Translations under genes and position numbers: made by a program
The notes under the pieces: generated by a model
Databases searched by the model: none
Told to the model about the DNA's origin: nothing
What the model saw: only the letters and a program-made list of their open reading frames with translations
Shown here: positions 16,983-25,354 of the stretch, in pieces
Layout of the letters: each line of letters begins with the position of its first letter
How positions within the stretch are numbered: the stretch's first letter is position 1
Assembly: GCA_015069335.1 (NCBI GenBank)
Contig: SVIU01000005.1
Coordinates: 1-50,873 of the forward strand
Reading direction: 5' to 3'
Source of the DNA: Clostridiales bacterium
Lineage (GTDB): Bacteria > Bacillota > Clostridia > Christensenellales > UBA1242
DNA length: 50,873 nucleotides

Positions 16983-17157
16983 TTTTAATGAATAATTAAT
17001 AATGAATAGTGAATAATGAAGGACAATGCATTTCTAACGAAATGCGTGAATAGTTAATTGTGAATACTATACACCCATATCAACGCCATGAATAGTGAAG
17101 GCAAATTAGAAATTTGACATCCATTATTCATTATTCACTATTCATTATTCATTTAAA
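16983..17157. mobile_element. MITE-like element with AATGAATAGTGAATAATG terminal repeats
   Basis: About 175 bp bounded by inverted repeats of roughly 35 bp made of AATGAATAATG and AATGAATAGTG units (left 16983-17023, right about 17120-17157). The inside holds two perfect small hairpins: GCATTTC-taac-GAAATGC and CAAATT-aga-AATTTG. There is no ORF. Its position between rlmN and rsgA interrupts a cluster that usually also contains a protein kinase and phosphatase pair. Confidence 0.7.
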
Positions 17158-17173
17158 AAGTAAAAAACTCAAC

Positions 17174-18208
17174 TTATCCATTAATAATTTTATTCCTTAG
17201 CTGTCCACACGCCCCTTCAATGTCTGCGCCCATTGTTCTGCGAACGGTTGCAGAGATGTTGTGCGAGTTTAGTCTATCCATAAAGGCGTATGCCTTTTTG
17301 CGATTTGTGCCAGACATTCCACGCTCTTTTACTTGGTTTAGTGGAATTAAATTCACGTGGCAAACCATACCTTTTAAAACATTTGCGAGTTCGTCTGCAC
17401 ATTCAAAACTATCGTTTTTGCCGTCTATTAGCGAATATTCAAAAACAATTCTTCTTTTTGTTTTTTCAAAATAATATTTTGTTGCCGAAATTAGTTCTTT
17501 TATTGAATATTTGTTGGCAATTGGCATTGTTTGTTTTCTTATTTGATCGTTTGGGGCATGAAGTGAAATGGTTAAAGTTATTTGCAAATTTAAGTTTGCC
17601 ATTTCTTTTATTTTATCAACCAAGCCACAGGTTGAAAGTGATATGTTTCGTTGAGAAATGTTAATTCCGTCTTCGCTTGAAACAAGTTCAAAAAATTTGA
17701 TTACATTATCAAAATTGTCAAGTGGCTCACCACTGCCCATAAGCACAATGTTGGTAACTTTGCGATTTTTTAAGTCGCCGTTATTGTCCTTATTTACAAA
17801 CAGCACTTGCCCTAAAATTTCGCCGGCAGACAAGTTGCGAACAAGACCATTTAATGTGCTTGCGCAAAACTTGCAACCCATTCTGCAACCAACTTGCGTA
17901 GATACGCAAATCGTGTTGCCGTATTTATAACTCATATACACGCCCTCAATGATGTTGCCATCATAAAGTTCGTAAACATATTTGACAGTGCCATCTTTGC
18001 CGGTGAGTTTGGTGTGAAGTTTGATTGGCTCGTCAACATATTTTTCTAGCAATTTTTGTTTGAAATCTTTGCTTAAATTTGATATTTCAGAAATTTTTTT
18101 GCCTTGATAGATGCCTTCAAAAAGTTGTTTTGCTCTAAACTTTTTTTCGCCTAAATTTAAACAAATTTGCTCTATTTCTTCATAAGAATAGTTTAATAAA
18201 TTATCCAT
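17174..18208 (-). CDS. rlmN: 23S rRNA (adenine2503-C2)-methyltransferase RlmN
   Basis: A radical-SAM enzyme that methylates A2503 of 23S rRNA, and A37 of some tRNAs. The radical-SAM cluster motif is CRMGCKFCAS, the glycine motif is MGSGEPLDN, and the C-terminal catalytic Cys lies in ADIEGACGQLR. I place the start at the ATG at 18208 (MDNLLNYSYEE; 344 residues), with GGAAGTG six bases upstream. The ORF-track start 15 bp earlier is a TTG that overlaps this site. The start overlaps the fmt stop by 8 bp, so the two are probably co-translated. Confidence 0.95.
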   Translation of the reverse strand: MDNLLNYSYEEIEQICLNLGEKKFRAKQLFEGIYQGKKISEISNLSKDFKQKLLEKYVDEPIKLHTKLTGKDGTVKYVYELYDGNIIEGVYMSYKYGNTICVSTQVGCRMGCKFCASTLNGLVRNLSAGEILGQVLFVNKDNNGDLKNRKVTNIVLMGSGEPLDNFDNVIKFFELVSSEDGINISQRNISLSTCGLVDKIKEMANLNLQITLTISLHAPNDQIRKQTMPIANKYSIKELISATKYYFEKTKRRIVFEYSLIDGKNDSFECADELANVLKGMVCHVNLIPLNQVKERGMSGTNRKKAYAFMDRLNSHNISATVRRTMGADIEGACGQLRNKIING

Positions 18209-19133
18209 TGCAAACACTTCCAATTTGTAAACTTTTTCCGTTTAAATAACTTTTTGCAAGCATTCTTTTTGAATTTGGCGCTGTCATTTCAACAATTTCA
18301 ACCGCGCCGTCTTGACACTTGATAACCAAGCCTTGTTTGTTATTTGCAACAAGAATTGTTCCGTTTGGCTCAGTGCCGTCATAACTGTACGCTTTGGCTT
18401 CAAAAACTTTAAAATTTTCACCATTTAAACTAAACGTTGCAATTGGGTTTGGGTTAAGCCCACGCACCAAGTTTACAATTTGTTTTGCAGTGTTGTCAAA
18501 ATTTATTATTGTGTGTTCTTTTTTAAACATTTTGGTATGTGTTGCTTTTGCGTTATCTTGCGGTGTAAATACTGCTCTGCCTGACTCTATTAAATCAAGT
18601 GCATTTACACAAAGATTTGCACCAATTTGTGATAATTTTTCACTTAGTGTGCCATAGGTATCGTTTGGTTCAATAAAGCATTCGGCATAAGAAAGCATAT
18701 CGCCTGTGTCAATGCCTGCTTCGGTTTTCATAATTGTTACGCCTGTTGTTTTTTCGCCGTCTATAATTGCTTGCTGTATTGGTGACGCTCCCCTATATTT
18801 TGGAAGCAAAGAGCCATGGACATTGATTATTCCATGCTTACAAATATCAATAATTTCTTGGCTTAAAATTTGGCCGTAGGCTGCCGTAACCATAATGTCA
18901 GCGTTTAAACTTTTTAGTGTTTCTACCCCGTCTACTCTAATTTTTGCAAATTGATAAACCGGAATGTTTAACTCATTTGCCAAAACTTTTGCCGGTGGTG
19001 CAATTACTTTATTGCCTCTGCCACTTGGTTTATCGGGCTGACAAACTACCGCCACCACTTCGTGAGTGCTGTTTGTTATGGCTTTTAAAACCGGACACGC
19101 AAACTCTGGCGTTCCTAAGAATATAACTCTCAT
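18201..19133 (-). CDS. fmt: Methionyl-tRNA formyltransferase
   Basis: Formylates the initiator Met-tRNA using 10-formyl-THF. The 310-residue protein has an N-terminal Rossmann-like domain with the active-site region HGSLLPKYRGASPIQQAI, DTGDML, and a C-terminal OB domain. The length is typical. TAGGAG lies five bases before the ATG. It follows rnr by 42 bp and overlaps rlmN. The common upstream partners def and priA and the downstream rsmB are not in this cluster. Confidence 0.95.
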   Translation of the reverse strand: MRVIFLGTPEFACPVLKAITNSTHEVVAVVCQPDKPSGRGNKVIAPPAKVLANELNIPVYQFAKIRVDGVETLKSLNADIMVTAAYGQILSQEIIDICKHGIINVHGSLLPKYRGASPIQQAIIDGEKTTGVTIMKTEAGIDTGDMLSYAECFIEPNDTYGTLSEKLSQIGANLCVNALDLIESGRAVFTPQDNAKATHTKMFKKEHTIINFDNTAKQIVNLVRGLNPNPIATFSLNGENFKVFEAKAYSYDGTEPNGTILVANNKQGLVIKCQDGAVEIVEMTAPNSKRMLAKSYLNGKSLQIGSVCNG

Positions 19134-19175
19134 AGTTCTCCTAAATAATTTCTTAAAGTATCATTTGTTTATAAT

Positions 19176-21278
19176 TTATTCGGCAAGCACAAACTCTATT
19201 TTTCTATCATACATACTTGCTTTTATTGCCTTAACTTTTACCTTATCACCAAGACCAAAAGTGCGAGATGGTCCTTTTAGTTTGTAGGTTTTTTCAAAGA
19301 ATAAATAGCCATCATCTGGCAAGTTTTCCACCCTAACCAAGCCCTCGATGGTGTTGGTTAGTTCCACATAAAAACCATAACTTTGAACGCCTGAAATAAT
19401 GCCTTCAAACTCTTCGTTTAAGTGGTCTTGCATATAGTAGGCTTTGTATAAATCGTCAACATCACGCTCGGCTTCGGTTGCATTTTTTTCAGTTTCGCTG
19501 GAGCGAATTGATGCATCTGCAACAAAATCGCGAAGTTCTTCAATTCTTGTTTTGTCAATTTTTTTCTTTTTGTCTTCTTTGATTATTCTGTGAATGCAAA
19601 GGTCTGGATAACGCCTGATTGGGCTTGTAAAATGGCAATAATATTCAAGCGCCAAGCCAAAGTGGCCAAGACAATCTTCTAAATATTTTGCCTTTTGAAG
19701 TGAGCGAAGTAGCACTTTATTGCAAGTTTGCTCGTAGTCTTTGCCGTTTAGTTGTTTTAAAATTTCTTGAACAAAATCCGGCTCTATTTGGTTGCCAACA
19801 ATTTCTGGTGTTGGCTCGCCAATGCTGTTTAAAAAGTAGCAAAAACTTGCAATTTTTTCTCTGGTTGGCTTTTCATGCACGCGGTAAACAAAAGGAAAAT
19901 CTAATTTTGCATAGTGCTTTGCAACTGTTTCGTTGGCTATGACCATAAAGTTTTCTATTAAAATATGTGCTTCATTGCGCTCTCTTGGCTCAACAACCTT
20001 AACTTTTTCATTTTCGTCAAGTTCAAAATGCACTTCTGGAACATCAAGTTCAAGCATTCCGTTAGCCTTTTTTACTTCGCCCAAAATTTTTGAAAGTTCG
20101 TTCATTGTATCAATTGTTTGCTTGAATTTTGCAAATGTTTTAACCTCTGGTTTTTTGCCTTGAATAATGGCAAAAACTTCGTCATAAGTGAATCGTTTTT
20201 TGCTGTTTATCACTGATTCGCAAATTTTGTAATCTACAACCTCACCTGTTGGTTTAATTTCCATAATGCAAGAAAGCGTCAAACGGTCAACTCCCTCATT
20301 TAATGAGCAAATGCCATTTGATAATGCCTTTGGAAGCATAGGCAAAACAAGGTTTGGAAAATATGAGCTTGTGCCTCGCAAGTACGCCTCTTTATCAAGT
20401 TCTGTATCTTGATGTACATAATGCCCAACATCTGCAATATGTACACCTAAAACATAGTTTTTGCCCTTTTTTGAAATTGATACAGCATCATCAAAATCTC
20501 GTGCGTCTGCGCCGTCTATAGTAAAGGTTAATTCATCTCTTAAATCTAATCTGCCAGCTAGTTCGCTTGGCAAAACTTGTTGAGGGATTTTGCTTGCCTC
20601 GTCAAGCACTTCTTTTGGAAATTCTTCGTATAGTTTGTGATCACGAATTAAGGCAAGCTGTAAGGTTTTAAAATCGTCTTCTTGACCTAAAATTTCAATT
20701 ACTTCACCTTTTAAATTTTCACCTTTTGCGCTGAAAATTACTTTAACAACAACTTTTTGCCCTGTTGTTGCACCCATTGATGCTTTTTGTGGCACTATGA
20801 TTTGCTTACTGAATTTATTATTATCTGGCGTAATTAAACCATCACCGCGTTTTAATTTTTCAAAAGTTCCAACAACGGTTGTGTTGTTGCGTGCAAGCAC
20901 TTTAACCACTTCTGCCTCTTGGCTTAAATCGGTTTGTGAAAGAGGCTTAACAAGTACAATATCACCATTTAATGCGCCATTCAATTTGCTAGGCGGTACA
21001 AAAAAGTCAGGCACGTTAGGATCGCCTACGTCAACAAAGGCAAAGCCCCTATTGTTGCCAATTAATTTGCCTTTTACAAGGTTTGTATCTTCAATAAGTT
21101 TAAACTTGCCAGCATAAGCCTCTACAACTTTTCCGCTTTCTAACAAATTGTCAAAAACTCTTTTAACCTCGTTAAAATTGTCGTCATAAAAGTTTGCAAT
21201 TAAGTTTATTAACTCATTCTTGTTTTTATATTTTTTGTTTGTCTTTTGCAAAAACTGAATGATTTGCTCTTTTGTCAT
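19176..21278 (-). CDS. rnr: Ribonuclease R
   Basis: A processive 3'-5' exoribonuclease of the RNB family, active on structured RNA and in ribosome quality control. Layout in 700 residues: an N-terminal winged-helix region, two cold-shock OB domains, the RNB core with GADARDFDDAVSI carrying the catalytic aspartates, and the C-terminal S1 domain (about 620-700, GIISGVQSYGFYVEL). AAAGGAG precedes the ATG at 21278, so the track's start 18 bp upstream is rejected because it would include that site. It sits downstream of secG as in many Firmicutes, but behind a terminator hairpin; smpB does not follow. Confidence 0.95.
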   Translation of the reverse strand: MTKEQIIQFLQKTNKKYKNKNELINLIANFYDDNFNEVKRVFDNLLESGKVVEAYAGKFKLIEDTNLVKGKLIGNNRGFAFVDVGDPNVPDFFVPPSKLNGALNGDIVLVKPLSQTDLSQEAEVVKVLARNNTTVVGTFEKLKRGDGLITPDNNKFSKQIIVPQKASMGATTGQKVVVKVIFSAKGENLKGEVIEILGQEDDFKTLQLALIRDHKLYEEFPKEVLDEASKIPQQVLPSELAGRLDLRDELTFTIDGADARDFDDAVSISKKGKNYVLGVHIADVGHYVHQDTELDKEAYLRGTSSYFPNLVLPMLPKALSNGICSLNEGVDRLTLSCIMEIKPTGEVVDYKICESVINSKKRFTYDEVFAIIQGKKPEVKTFAKFKQTIDTMNELSKILGEVKKANGMLELDVPEVHFELDENEKVKVVEPRERNEAHILIENFMVIANETVAKHYAKLDFPFVYRVHEKPTREKIASFCYFLNSIGEPTPEIVGNQIEPDFVQEILKQLNGKDYEQTCNKVLLRSLQKAKYLEDCLGHFGLALEYYCHFTSPIRRYPDLCIHRIIKEDKKKKIDKTRIEELRDFVADASIRSSETEKNATEAERDVDDLYKAYYMQDHLNEEFEGIISGVQSYGFYVELTNTIEGLVRVENLPDDGYLFFEKTYKLKGPSRTFGLGDKVKVKAIKASMYDRKIEFVLAE

Positions 21279-21347
21279 TTTGACTCCTTTAAACATAATA
21301 TATCACTTTTATGTAAAATGATAAAACATTTTTTTGCATTTGACACA

Positions 21348-21373
21348 AAAAAAGAGTGAAACCACTCTTTTTT
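21348..21373 (-). terminator. Terminator or attenuator between secG and rnr
   Basis: An 11-bp stem AAAAAAGAGTG/CACTCTTTTTT with an AAAC loop and a T tract in the minus-strand sense. It lies after the secG stop and about 70 bp before the rnr start. Confidence 0.8.
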
Positions 21374-21386
21374 GCACTTATATTTA

Positions 21387-21674
21387 TTAAACCATAATTA
21401 ACCATGTAACAAAGTATAACACTGTTGCAACTGCAATTATGATTCCTGTTATTATTGTTGTTTTTCTTAACTTGCCATCTCTGCTTTCGCCTTTGTTTTG
21501 TGAATAGTAACTGTCTTGACCTGTTAAGGCTGTTGCACCATTTTCATCAGCACTTGATTGAAGCAATGTTGAAATAATTAAAACTACGGCACACAAAAAG
21601 ATGATTCCTATAATAACAAATCTAATAATTGGTAAAACTTCGGTATTGAAGTCAGCTAGTAACATATTAAACAT
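21387..21674 (-). CDS. secG: Protein translocase subunit SecG
   Basis: A small subunit of the SecYEG channel. The 95-residue product from the ATG at 21674 has the two helices expected (IIRFVIIGIIFLCAVVLIIST and TTIITGIIIAVATVLYFVTWL). The conserved linker reads LLQSSADENGATALTGQ. TAGGAGG stands five bases upstream of this ATG, so the longer ORF in the track (start 21707) is wrong; it would also overlap the preceding gene. The protein is followed by a terminator and then rnr. Confidence 0.93.
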   Translation of the reverse strand: MFNMLLADFNTEVLPIIRFVIIGIIFLCAVVLIISTLLQSSADENGATALTGQDSYYSQNKGESRDGKLRKTTIITGIIIAVATVLYFVTWLIMV

Positions 21675-21687
21675 TTTTCCTCCTAAA

Positions 21688-21906
21688 TTAAACGTGAATA
21701 CAAACAAAAACAGTTATAAAAATAAACAATGCAGCAAGAATAAATTGCCCAATTTTTAAAATTGGTTTTTTGGGATTGACATGTGTTTTGACAATCAAGA
21801 TGATTATCTCAACATCCAAAATTAACAAAATTCCAATAATCAACGCTTTCATGATTGGGCTGAGCATTGCAATGCCTGTTATTAAATTGTTTATAAACTC
21901 TGTCAT
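21688..21906 (-). CDS. Two-helix small membrane protein (72 aa)
   Basis: No family recognised. The product has two hydrophobic segments (about 10-40, MKALIIGILLILDVEIIILIV, and 50-72, FILAALFIFITVFVCI) joined by a basic turn KTHVNPKKP. GAGAGG stands six to seven bases before the ATG, and the stop lies 13 bp before the secG ATG, which supports a real gene co-transcribed with secG. A function at the membrane or with the translocon is inference only. Confidence 0.65.
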   Translation of the reverse strand: MTEFINNLITGIAMLSPIMKALIIGILLILDVEIIILIVKTHVNPKKPILKIGQFILAALFIFITVFVCIHV

Positions 21907-21970
21907 TTTTTCCTCTCTTGCAAGATTATAAGCATTTTTTTGTGTAAAGTCAAGGTTTTATTTAAGATTA

Positions 21971-22198
21971 CTACACAAGATTAGAAAAATAGTTAATTGC
22001 CTCCACCACATGGTCGTATAAAAAAATGTTTATCAAAACTCCGCCAACAATTGTGCCAACCATAAACATAACCAGCCTATCAAATTTTGTAAGGCTGCCC
22101 ACAAGCCACAAAACACCCATAATAAGTAGCACACCAAAAAACAAAATTTTGAAAAAAATGTTGCTGTTTTTGTAATAACCAAAAAACTTACCTGCCAT
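21971..22198 (-). CDS. Two-helix small membrane protein (75 aa)
   Basis: No family recognised. The basic N-terminus (MAGKFFGYYKNSN) is followed by two hydrophobic helices (about 15-35 and 43-60). AAAGGA lies about eight bases before the ATG. It precedes the 72-residue membrane protein and secG on the same strand, so the three may form one transcript. The overlapping ORF at 22033-22248 in another frame lacks these signals. Confidence 0.6.
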   Translation of the reverse strand: MAGKFFGYYKNSNIFFKILFFGVLLIMGVLWLVGSLTKFDRLVMFMVGTIVGGVLINIFLYDHVVEAINYFSNLV

Positions 22199-22332
22199 AA
22201 AATTAATCCTTTGATTTGATTTTTGACTTTTGGAAAAAAAATAAACACAACCGAATTGCTTGTTTGTGCTTATTTTTAATTTTTGCGACTTTTGTTATAG
22301 CATAATTATTAATTAATGCAATGATTTTATAT

Positions 22333-22617
22333 CTATTTTTTACTTGGCTCGTTTAGAGCGCAGCAAGTTGAGTTGTCGTGAGCGTTATAAACTTCAACCA
22401 AAATTGTGTCGGTGCCTATTTTGCAAATTTGATGGAGGGCAATAAATATTGTTTGTGGAGATTTAAAAAATGAAGTTTTGCAAGAGTCTGGCACAACAAA
22501 GCCTTTTATGCAACCAGTTCTAAGGTCAAAAACAATGTCAATAATGCGGCCAAGTTTTTTGCCATTGACCACATTGATTACCTCTTTGCATCTTAACTCT
22601 AAAAATGAACTCTCCAC
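22333..22617 (-). CDS. YlmC/YmxH-type PRC-barrel protein
   Basis: The 94-residue sequence matches the small PRC-barrel proteins of spore-forming Firmicutes: KEVINVVNGKKLGRIIDIVFDL, then TGCIKGFVVP, and a final ILVEV strand. The family is conserved in sporulating clostridia and bacilli; its biochemical role is not established. The start is a GTG at 22617, with AAG directly upstream and no ideal ribosome binding site, so the start is uncertain. The C-terminus carries two adjacent Cys (STCCAL). The gene stands alone between the secG group and an anion permease. Confidence 0.8.
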   Translation of the reverse strand: MESSFLELRCKEVINVVNGKKLGRIIDIVFDLRTGCIKGFVVPDSCKTSFFKSPQTIFIALHQICKIGTDTILVEVYNAHDNSTCCALNEPSKK

Positions 22618-22743
22618 CTTATGCTCATATATGATTTTGACACAAAATTTGTGAATAAAAAAAATAAAGCGGTTAGTCGTAGCAGTTTGAAACTAGCAAA
22701 AAAAGATCGATTTTAGTCAAAGTTATTTGAAATTAGCAATAAA

Positions 22744-22767
22744 AATCTTATCTGCAACGATAAGATT
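22744..22767 (-). terminator. Terminator of the anion permease gene
   Basis: AATCTTATC-tgcaac-GATAAGATT, followed on the minus strand by a U-rich run, ten bases past the permease stop. Just beyond it, 22690-22740 holds two diverged copies of a roughly 26-bp unit (GTTTGAAACTAGCAA and TATTTGAAATTAGCAA). Confidence 0.8.
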
Positions 22768-22776
22768 ATTTACTTT

Positions 22777-23910
22777 TTACCAAAGAAGAATTGAAAAATA
22801 ACTTACAGGATATACAACGACCAATAATAAAATATTCATCAATAAATCTAACCCTATATATTTCCATATGCCGAAATTGCTGTCTTTTGGTTTATATTTA
22901 GAGTAACACTTCATTGCAATCACTCCTGATAAAGAAGAGAAAATTATTCCCAAACTTGCAACATTAACAGAAACTAGAAGAGCCACATAATTTGATGTAA
23001 ACTTAGATAATAAAATAGATGTTGGAACATTACTAATTAATTGACAAGATAAATATGCACACAAAAAAGTGTTATTATCGGCATAGTTAATCATAAAATT
23101 GCTAATAGCAGGAATCCTTGACATATTGCCACTAAAAATAAAAAAAGCAACAAATGTTAAAGGTATTGTATAATCAACCATTTTAAATGTTTTGTGATCA
23201 CATATAAGCATAGTTATTATAATTATTGGCAATACAATATAAAATGGAATTACGCGACTTACAACCAAAAAAGTCAAAACAAATAGAATTCCATAAACTA
23301 TAAGTTTGGGTACGTTTATACTATGATTATAATTATCAACATATTCAACCGGTGTTTTCTTAACAAAAAAACAACATATTACAATCAAAATAGCTGCACA
23401 AAGTGTAGGAATTAGCATAATCTTTAAAAATTCTAAAAGTCCAATATTGTAATAGGAAAACAAATAAATATTTTGAGGATTTCCAATTGGAGAAATCATA
23501 CCTCCAAGATTTGAAGCAATATTTTGCATAATAAATGTAAATGCTAAATATTGAGTTTGGTTAATATATTTTAACACAATATAAGATAAGGGTAAAAATG
23601 TTAACAAAGCCATATCATTAGCATTTATTAGTGCCGAAATATATGTTATAAATATCAATGTAATAATTATTGACCTTGTAGTTTTGAACTTTTTAACAAT
23701 AGATCTTGCAACCTTATGGAAGAAATCGATATTCTCTAATCCGGCTACAATAATTAAAATTCCAAAAATACATGTTAATGTTTCACCTGATCCTTCGAAG
23801 TATTGCAAATATCCTTTATCAAAAGGAATAATAAAGCAAGAAATAATTGATATAAAACACACTATAATAAAAATAATATTTGATTTACACCAATTTTTTA
23901 ACTTTATCAT
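22777..23910 (-). CDS. Anion permease, CitMHS/ArsB-type (SLC13-like)
   Basis: A 377-residue integral membrane protein with about ten hydrophobic segments. The pattern is that of the ion-transporter (IT) superfamily: two halves, each with a conserved loop. These are NIASNLGGMISPIGNPQNIYL in the first half, where the SPIGNPQN box is typical, and CQLISNVPTSILLSKFT in the second. Family members carry citrate, dicarboxylates, sulfate, or arsenite when paired with ArsA; the substrate cannot be read from the sequence and no ars gene is near. It is shorter than many members (about 420-450). The ATG is preceded by an unusual GGGGGG tract. It is monocistronic with its own terminator. Confidence 0.8.
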   Translation of the reverse strand: MIKLKNWCKSNIIFIIVCFISIISCFIIPFDKGYLQYFEGSGETLTCIFGILIIVAGLENIDFFHKVARSIVKKFKTTRSIIITLIFITYISALINANDMALLTFLPLSYIVLKYINQTQYLAFTFIMQNIASNLGGMISPIGNPQNIYLFSYYNIGLLEFLKIMLIPTLCAAILIVICCFFVKKTPVEYVDNYNHSINVPKLIVYGILFVLTFLVVSRVIPFYIVLPIIIITMLICDHKTFKMVDYTIPLTFVAFFIFSGNMSRIPAISNFMINYADNNTFLCAYLSCQLISNVPTSILLSKFTSNYVALLVSVNVASLGIIFSSLSGVIAMKCYSKYKPKDSNFGIWKYIGLDLLMNILLLVVVYPVSYFSILLW

Positions 23911-24225
23911 AAGCCCCCCACTATTACTATAAGAAATAATATAACTATTATAACATAATTTATATAGTTTTGCATCAAAAATAAAAGATATTTTTAAAAC
24001 AAAATGGCACTTGGGAGTGTGCTTGTTCCCTTGTTTTTATCGTTTCTCTGCCTTTTTAAGTAGAGCGTAGCGACACCAAGGTTCTGCGAAGCAGGTTCTT
24101 ATATTGTGTTTTCATTTCTTCTCTTGTCAAGTACCTTTCACGGCATAAAATAGCAATAAAAAAGAATTGAGATTTTTTTATTCTAATTCTCTTAATTATT
24201 ACGCTAGTTTCAAAAGTGCTAGCCC
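23911..24225. other. Intergenic region with short palindromes
   Basis: This is a gene-free 315 bp. It contains the compact hairpin CTGC-gaa-GCAG (about 24092-24102), an inverted repeat GCTAG...CTAGC (24203-24223), and the imperfect terminator at 24158-24193. No ORF with a ribosome binding site and no recognisable RNA gene was seen. Confidence 0.5.
24158..24193 (-). terminator. Probable terminator of idi
   Basis: On the minus strand AGAATTAGA pairs imperfectly with TCTCAATTCT, followed by TTTTTT. The stem is A/T-rich and has a bulge, so confidence is modest. Confidence 0.5.
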
Positions 24226-24750
24226 TTAAGCTTTGCTTTTTAAATATTCAATAACTTTTGGGGCACAAATGTGAAACCATGTTGAATATTTTGTTGGGTT
24301 TACAACGAGGTCGTTTGCTAAATCGTTTATTGATACCCATTTTATTTGTGCAATTTCTTCGGTAGAAAAGTTGATTGGTTGCTGTTTATATTCACCCACC
24401 AAAACGTGATCAAATTCATATTCGTATAAATCTTCGGCATACTTTGATAAATATGTAAAATTAAAAATTTCTTTTAGTGGCATTTTTTGTTTTATGCCAA
24501 GTTCAAAATCTAGCCTTTCGTAAACTGATTCCATAAACGTTTTATTTACCCTTGGATGCGAGCAACAAGAGTTTGCCCAAATTCCGCCAGAGTGATATTT
24601 ATTAAACTGCCTTTGTTGAATTAAAATTTTGTCGCCGTCATACAAAAACACCGAAAATGCTCTATGCAAAATTGGAGTTTTGTGTGCCTCTAATTTTTCC
24701 ACTACTCCAATTTGATTGTCGTTTATATCAACCTTTATTATTTGTTCCAT
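24226..24750 (-). CDS. idi: Isopentenyl-diphosphate delta-isomerase, type 1
   Basis: A Nudix-fold enzyme interconverting IPP and DMAPP. In 174 residues the type 1 hallmarks are visible: HRAFSVFLYDGDKILIQQR, WANSCCSHPR with the active-site Cys and a metal-binding His, the Nudix-like helix ESVYERLDFELGI, and YEYEFDHVL with the metal and catalytic Glu. AAGGA lies seven bases before the ATG. Many Firmicutes use the unrelated flavin-dependent type 2 enzyme, so a type 1 Idi is a useful lineage marker. No other isoprenoid gene is in the window. It lies 50 bp after the GNAT gene and may share its transcript. Confidence 0.93.
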   Translation of the reverse strand: MEQIIKVDINDNQIGVVEKLEAHKTPILHRAFSVFLYDGDKILIQQRQFNKYHSGGIWANSCCSHPRVNKTFMESVYERLDFELGIKQKMPLKEIFNFTYLSKYAEDLYEYEFDHVLVGEYKQQPINFSTEEIAQIKWVSINDLANDLVVNPTKYSTWFHICAPKVIEYLKSKA

Positions 24751-24800
24751 AGCATGTCCTTTTTGTTTTTTAGGTTAATAAGTTATAAAAATAGTTATAT

Positions 24801-25286
24801 TTATTTTAAACTTTTAACGATATTTTGTTTTAATATTTGCTTTTGTATAATCATAAAACTTTCTTCTTTATCGCTTAATTCTTCTACATTAACAAAACCC
24901 AATTTTTTATAAAAATTATATGCGATTATATTTTCATTATCTACTTGTAGAGAAATTATATCTTTTTGATTATTTTCAAAAAAATTACAAGCATTTAATA
25001 TTATTTGCTTTGCTATACCCAACCCCTGATAGTTTGGAAGTGTAACAATATTAGACATATAAATGCTATTATCATATTTTTTTGTTTCGCTATTGAATGT
25101 TGCGTGAGCAACAACTTTTTCGCCGTCTAAACACAAAAATGTGGTGTTATTTTCAAACATCACTATTTGATTTAAAATGTCTTTTTCATAAGGTTCATAG
25201 GTGCTTGATTGTTCCACTGTGTATATTTGTTCAAATAATTCATCGCTTATTGTTTTATAGTTTACATCAATATATTTTAAGTTCAT
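24801..25286 (-). CDS. GNAT family N-acetyltransferase
   Basis: A 161-residue GCN5-related acetyltransferase transferring an acetyl group from acetyl-CoA to an unknown amine. Motif A, the CoA pyrophosphate loop, reads NIVTLPNYQGLGIAKQII, and the C-terminal motif B region is NIIAYNFYKKLGFVNVEEL. The length is typical of single-domain GNATs. GGGGTG lies six bases before the ATG. It is separated from hslU by a terminator-like hairpin and followed by idi. The substrate cannot be predicted. Confidence 0.85.
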   Translation of the reverse strand: MNLKYIDVNYKTISDELFEQIYTVEQSSTYEPYEKDILNQIVMFENNTTFLCLDGEKVVAHATFNSETKKYDNSIYMSNIVTLPNYQGLGIAKQIILNACNFFENNQKDIISLQVDNENIIAYNFYKKLGFVNVEELSDKEESFMIIQKQILKQNIVKSLK

Positions 25287-25307
25287 ATTTACACCCCATT
25301 AAAACAA

Positions 25308-25342
25308 AACATAAGCTTTGAGTATTTACCAAAGTTTATGTT
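25308..25342 (-). terminator. Terminator after hslU
   Basis: A 13-bp stem AACATAAGCTTTG/CAAAGTTTATGTT with one G-T pair, a 9-nt loop, and TTTTGTTTT on the minus-strand exit. It separates the hslVU operon from the GNAT gene. Confidence 0.75.
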
Positions 25343-25354
25343 CTTATTTGATAT

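Noticed and set aside
22033-22248. 71-residue alternative-frame ORF over the 75-residue membrane protein
   Set aside because: It overlaps the better supported frame and has no ribosome binding site.
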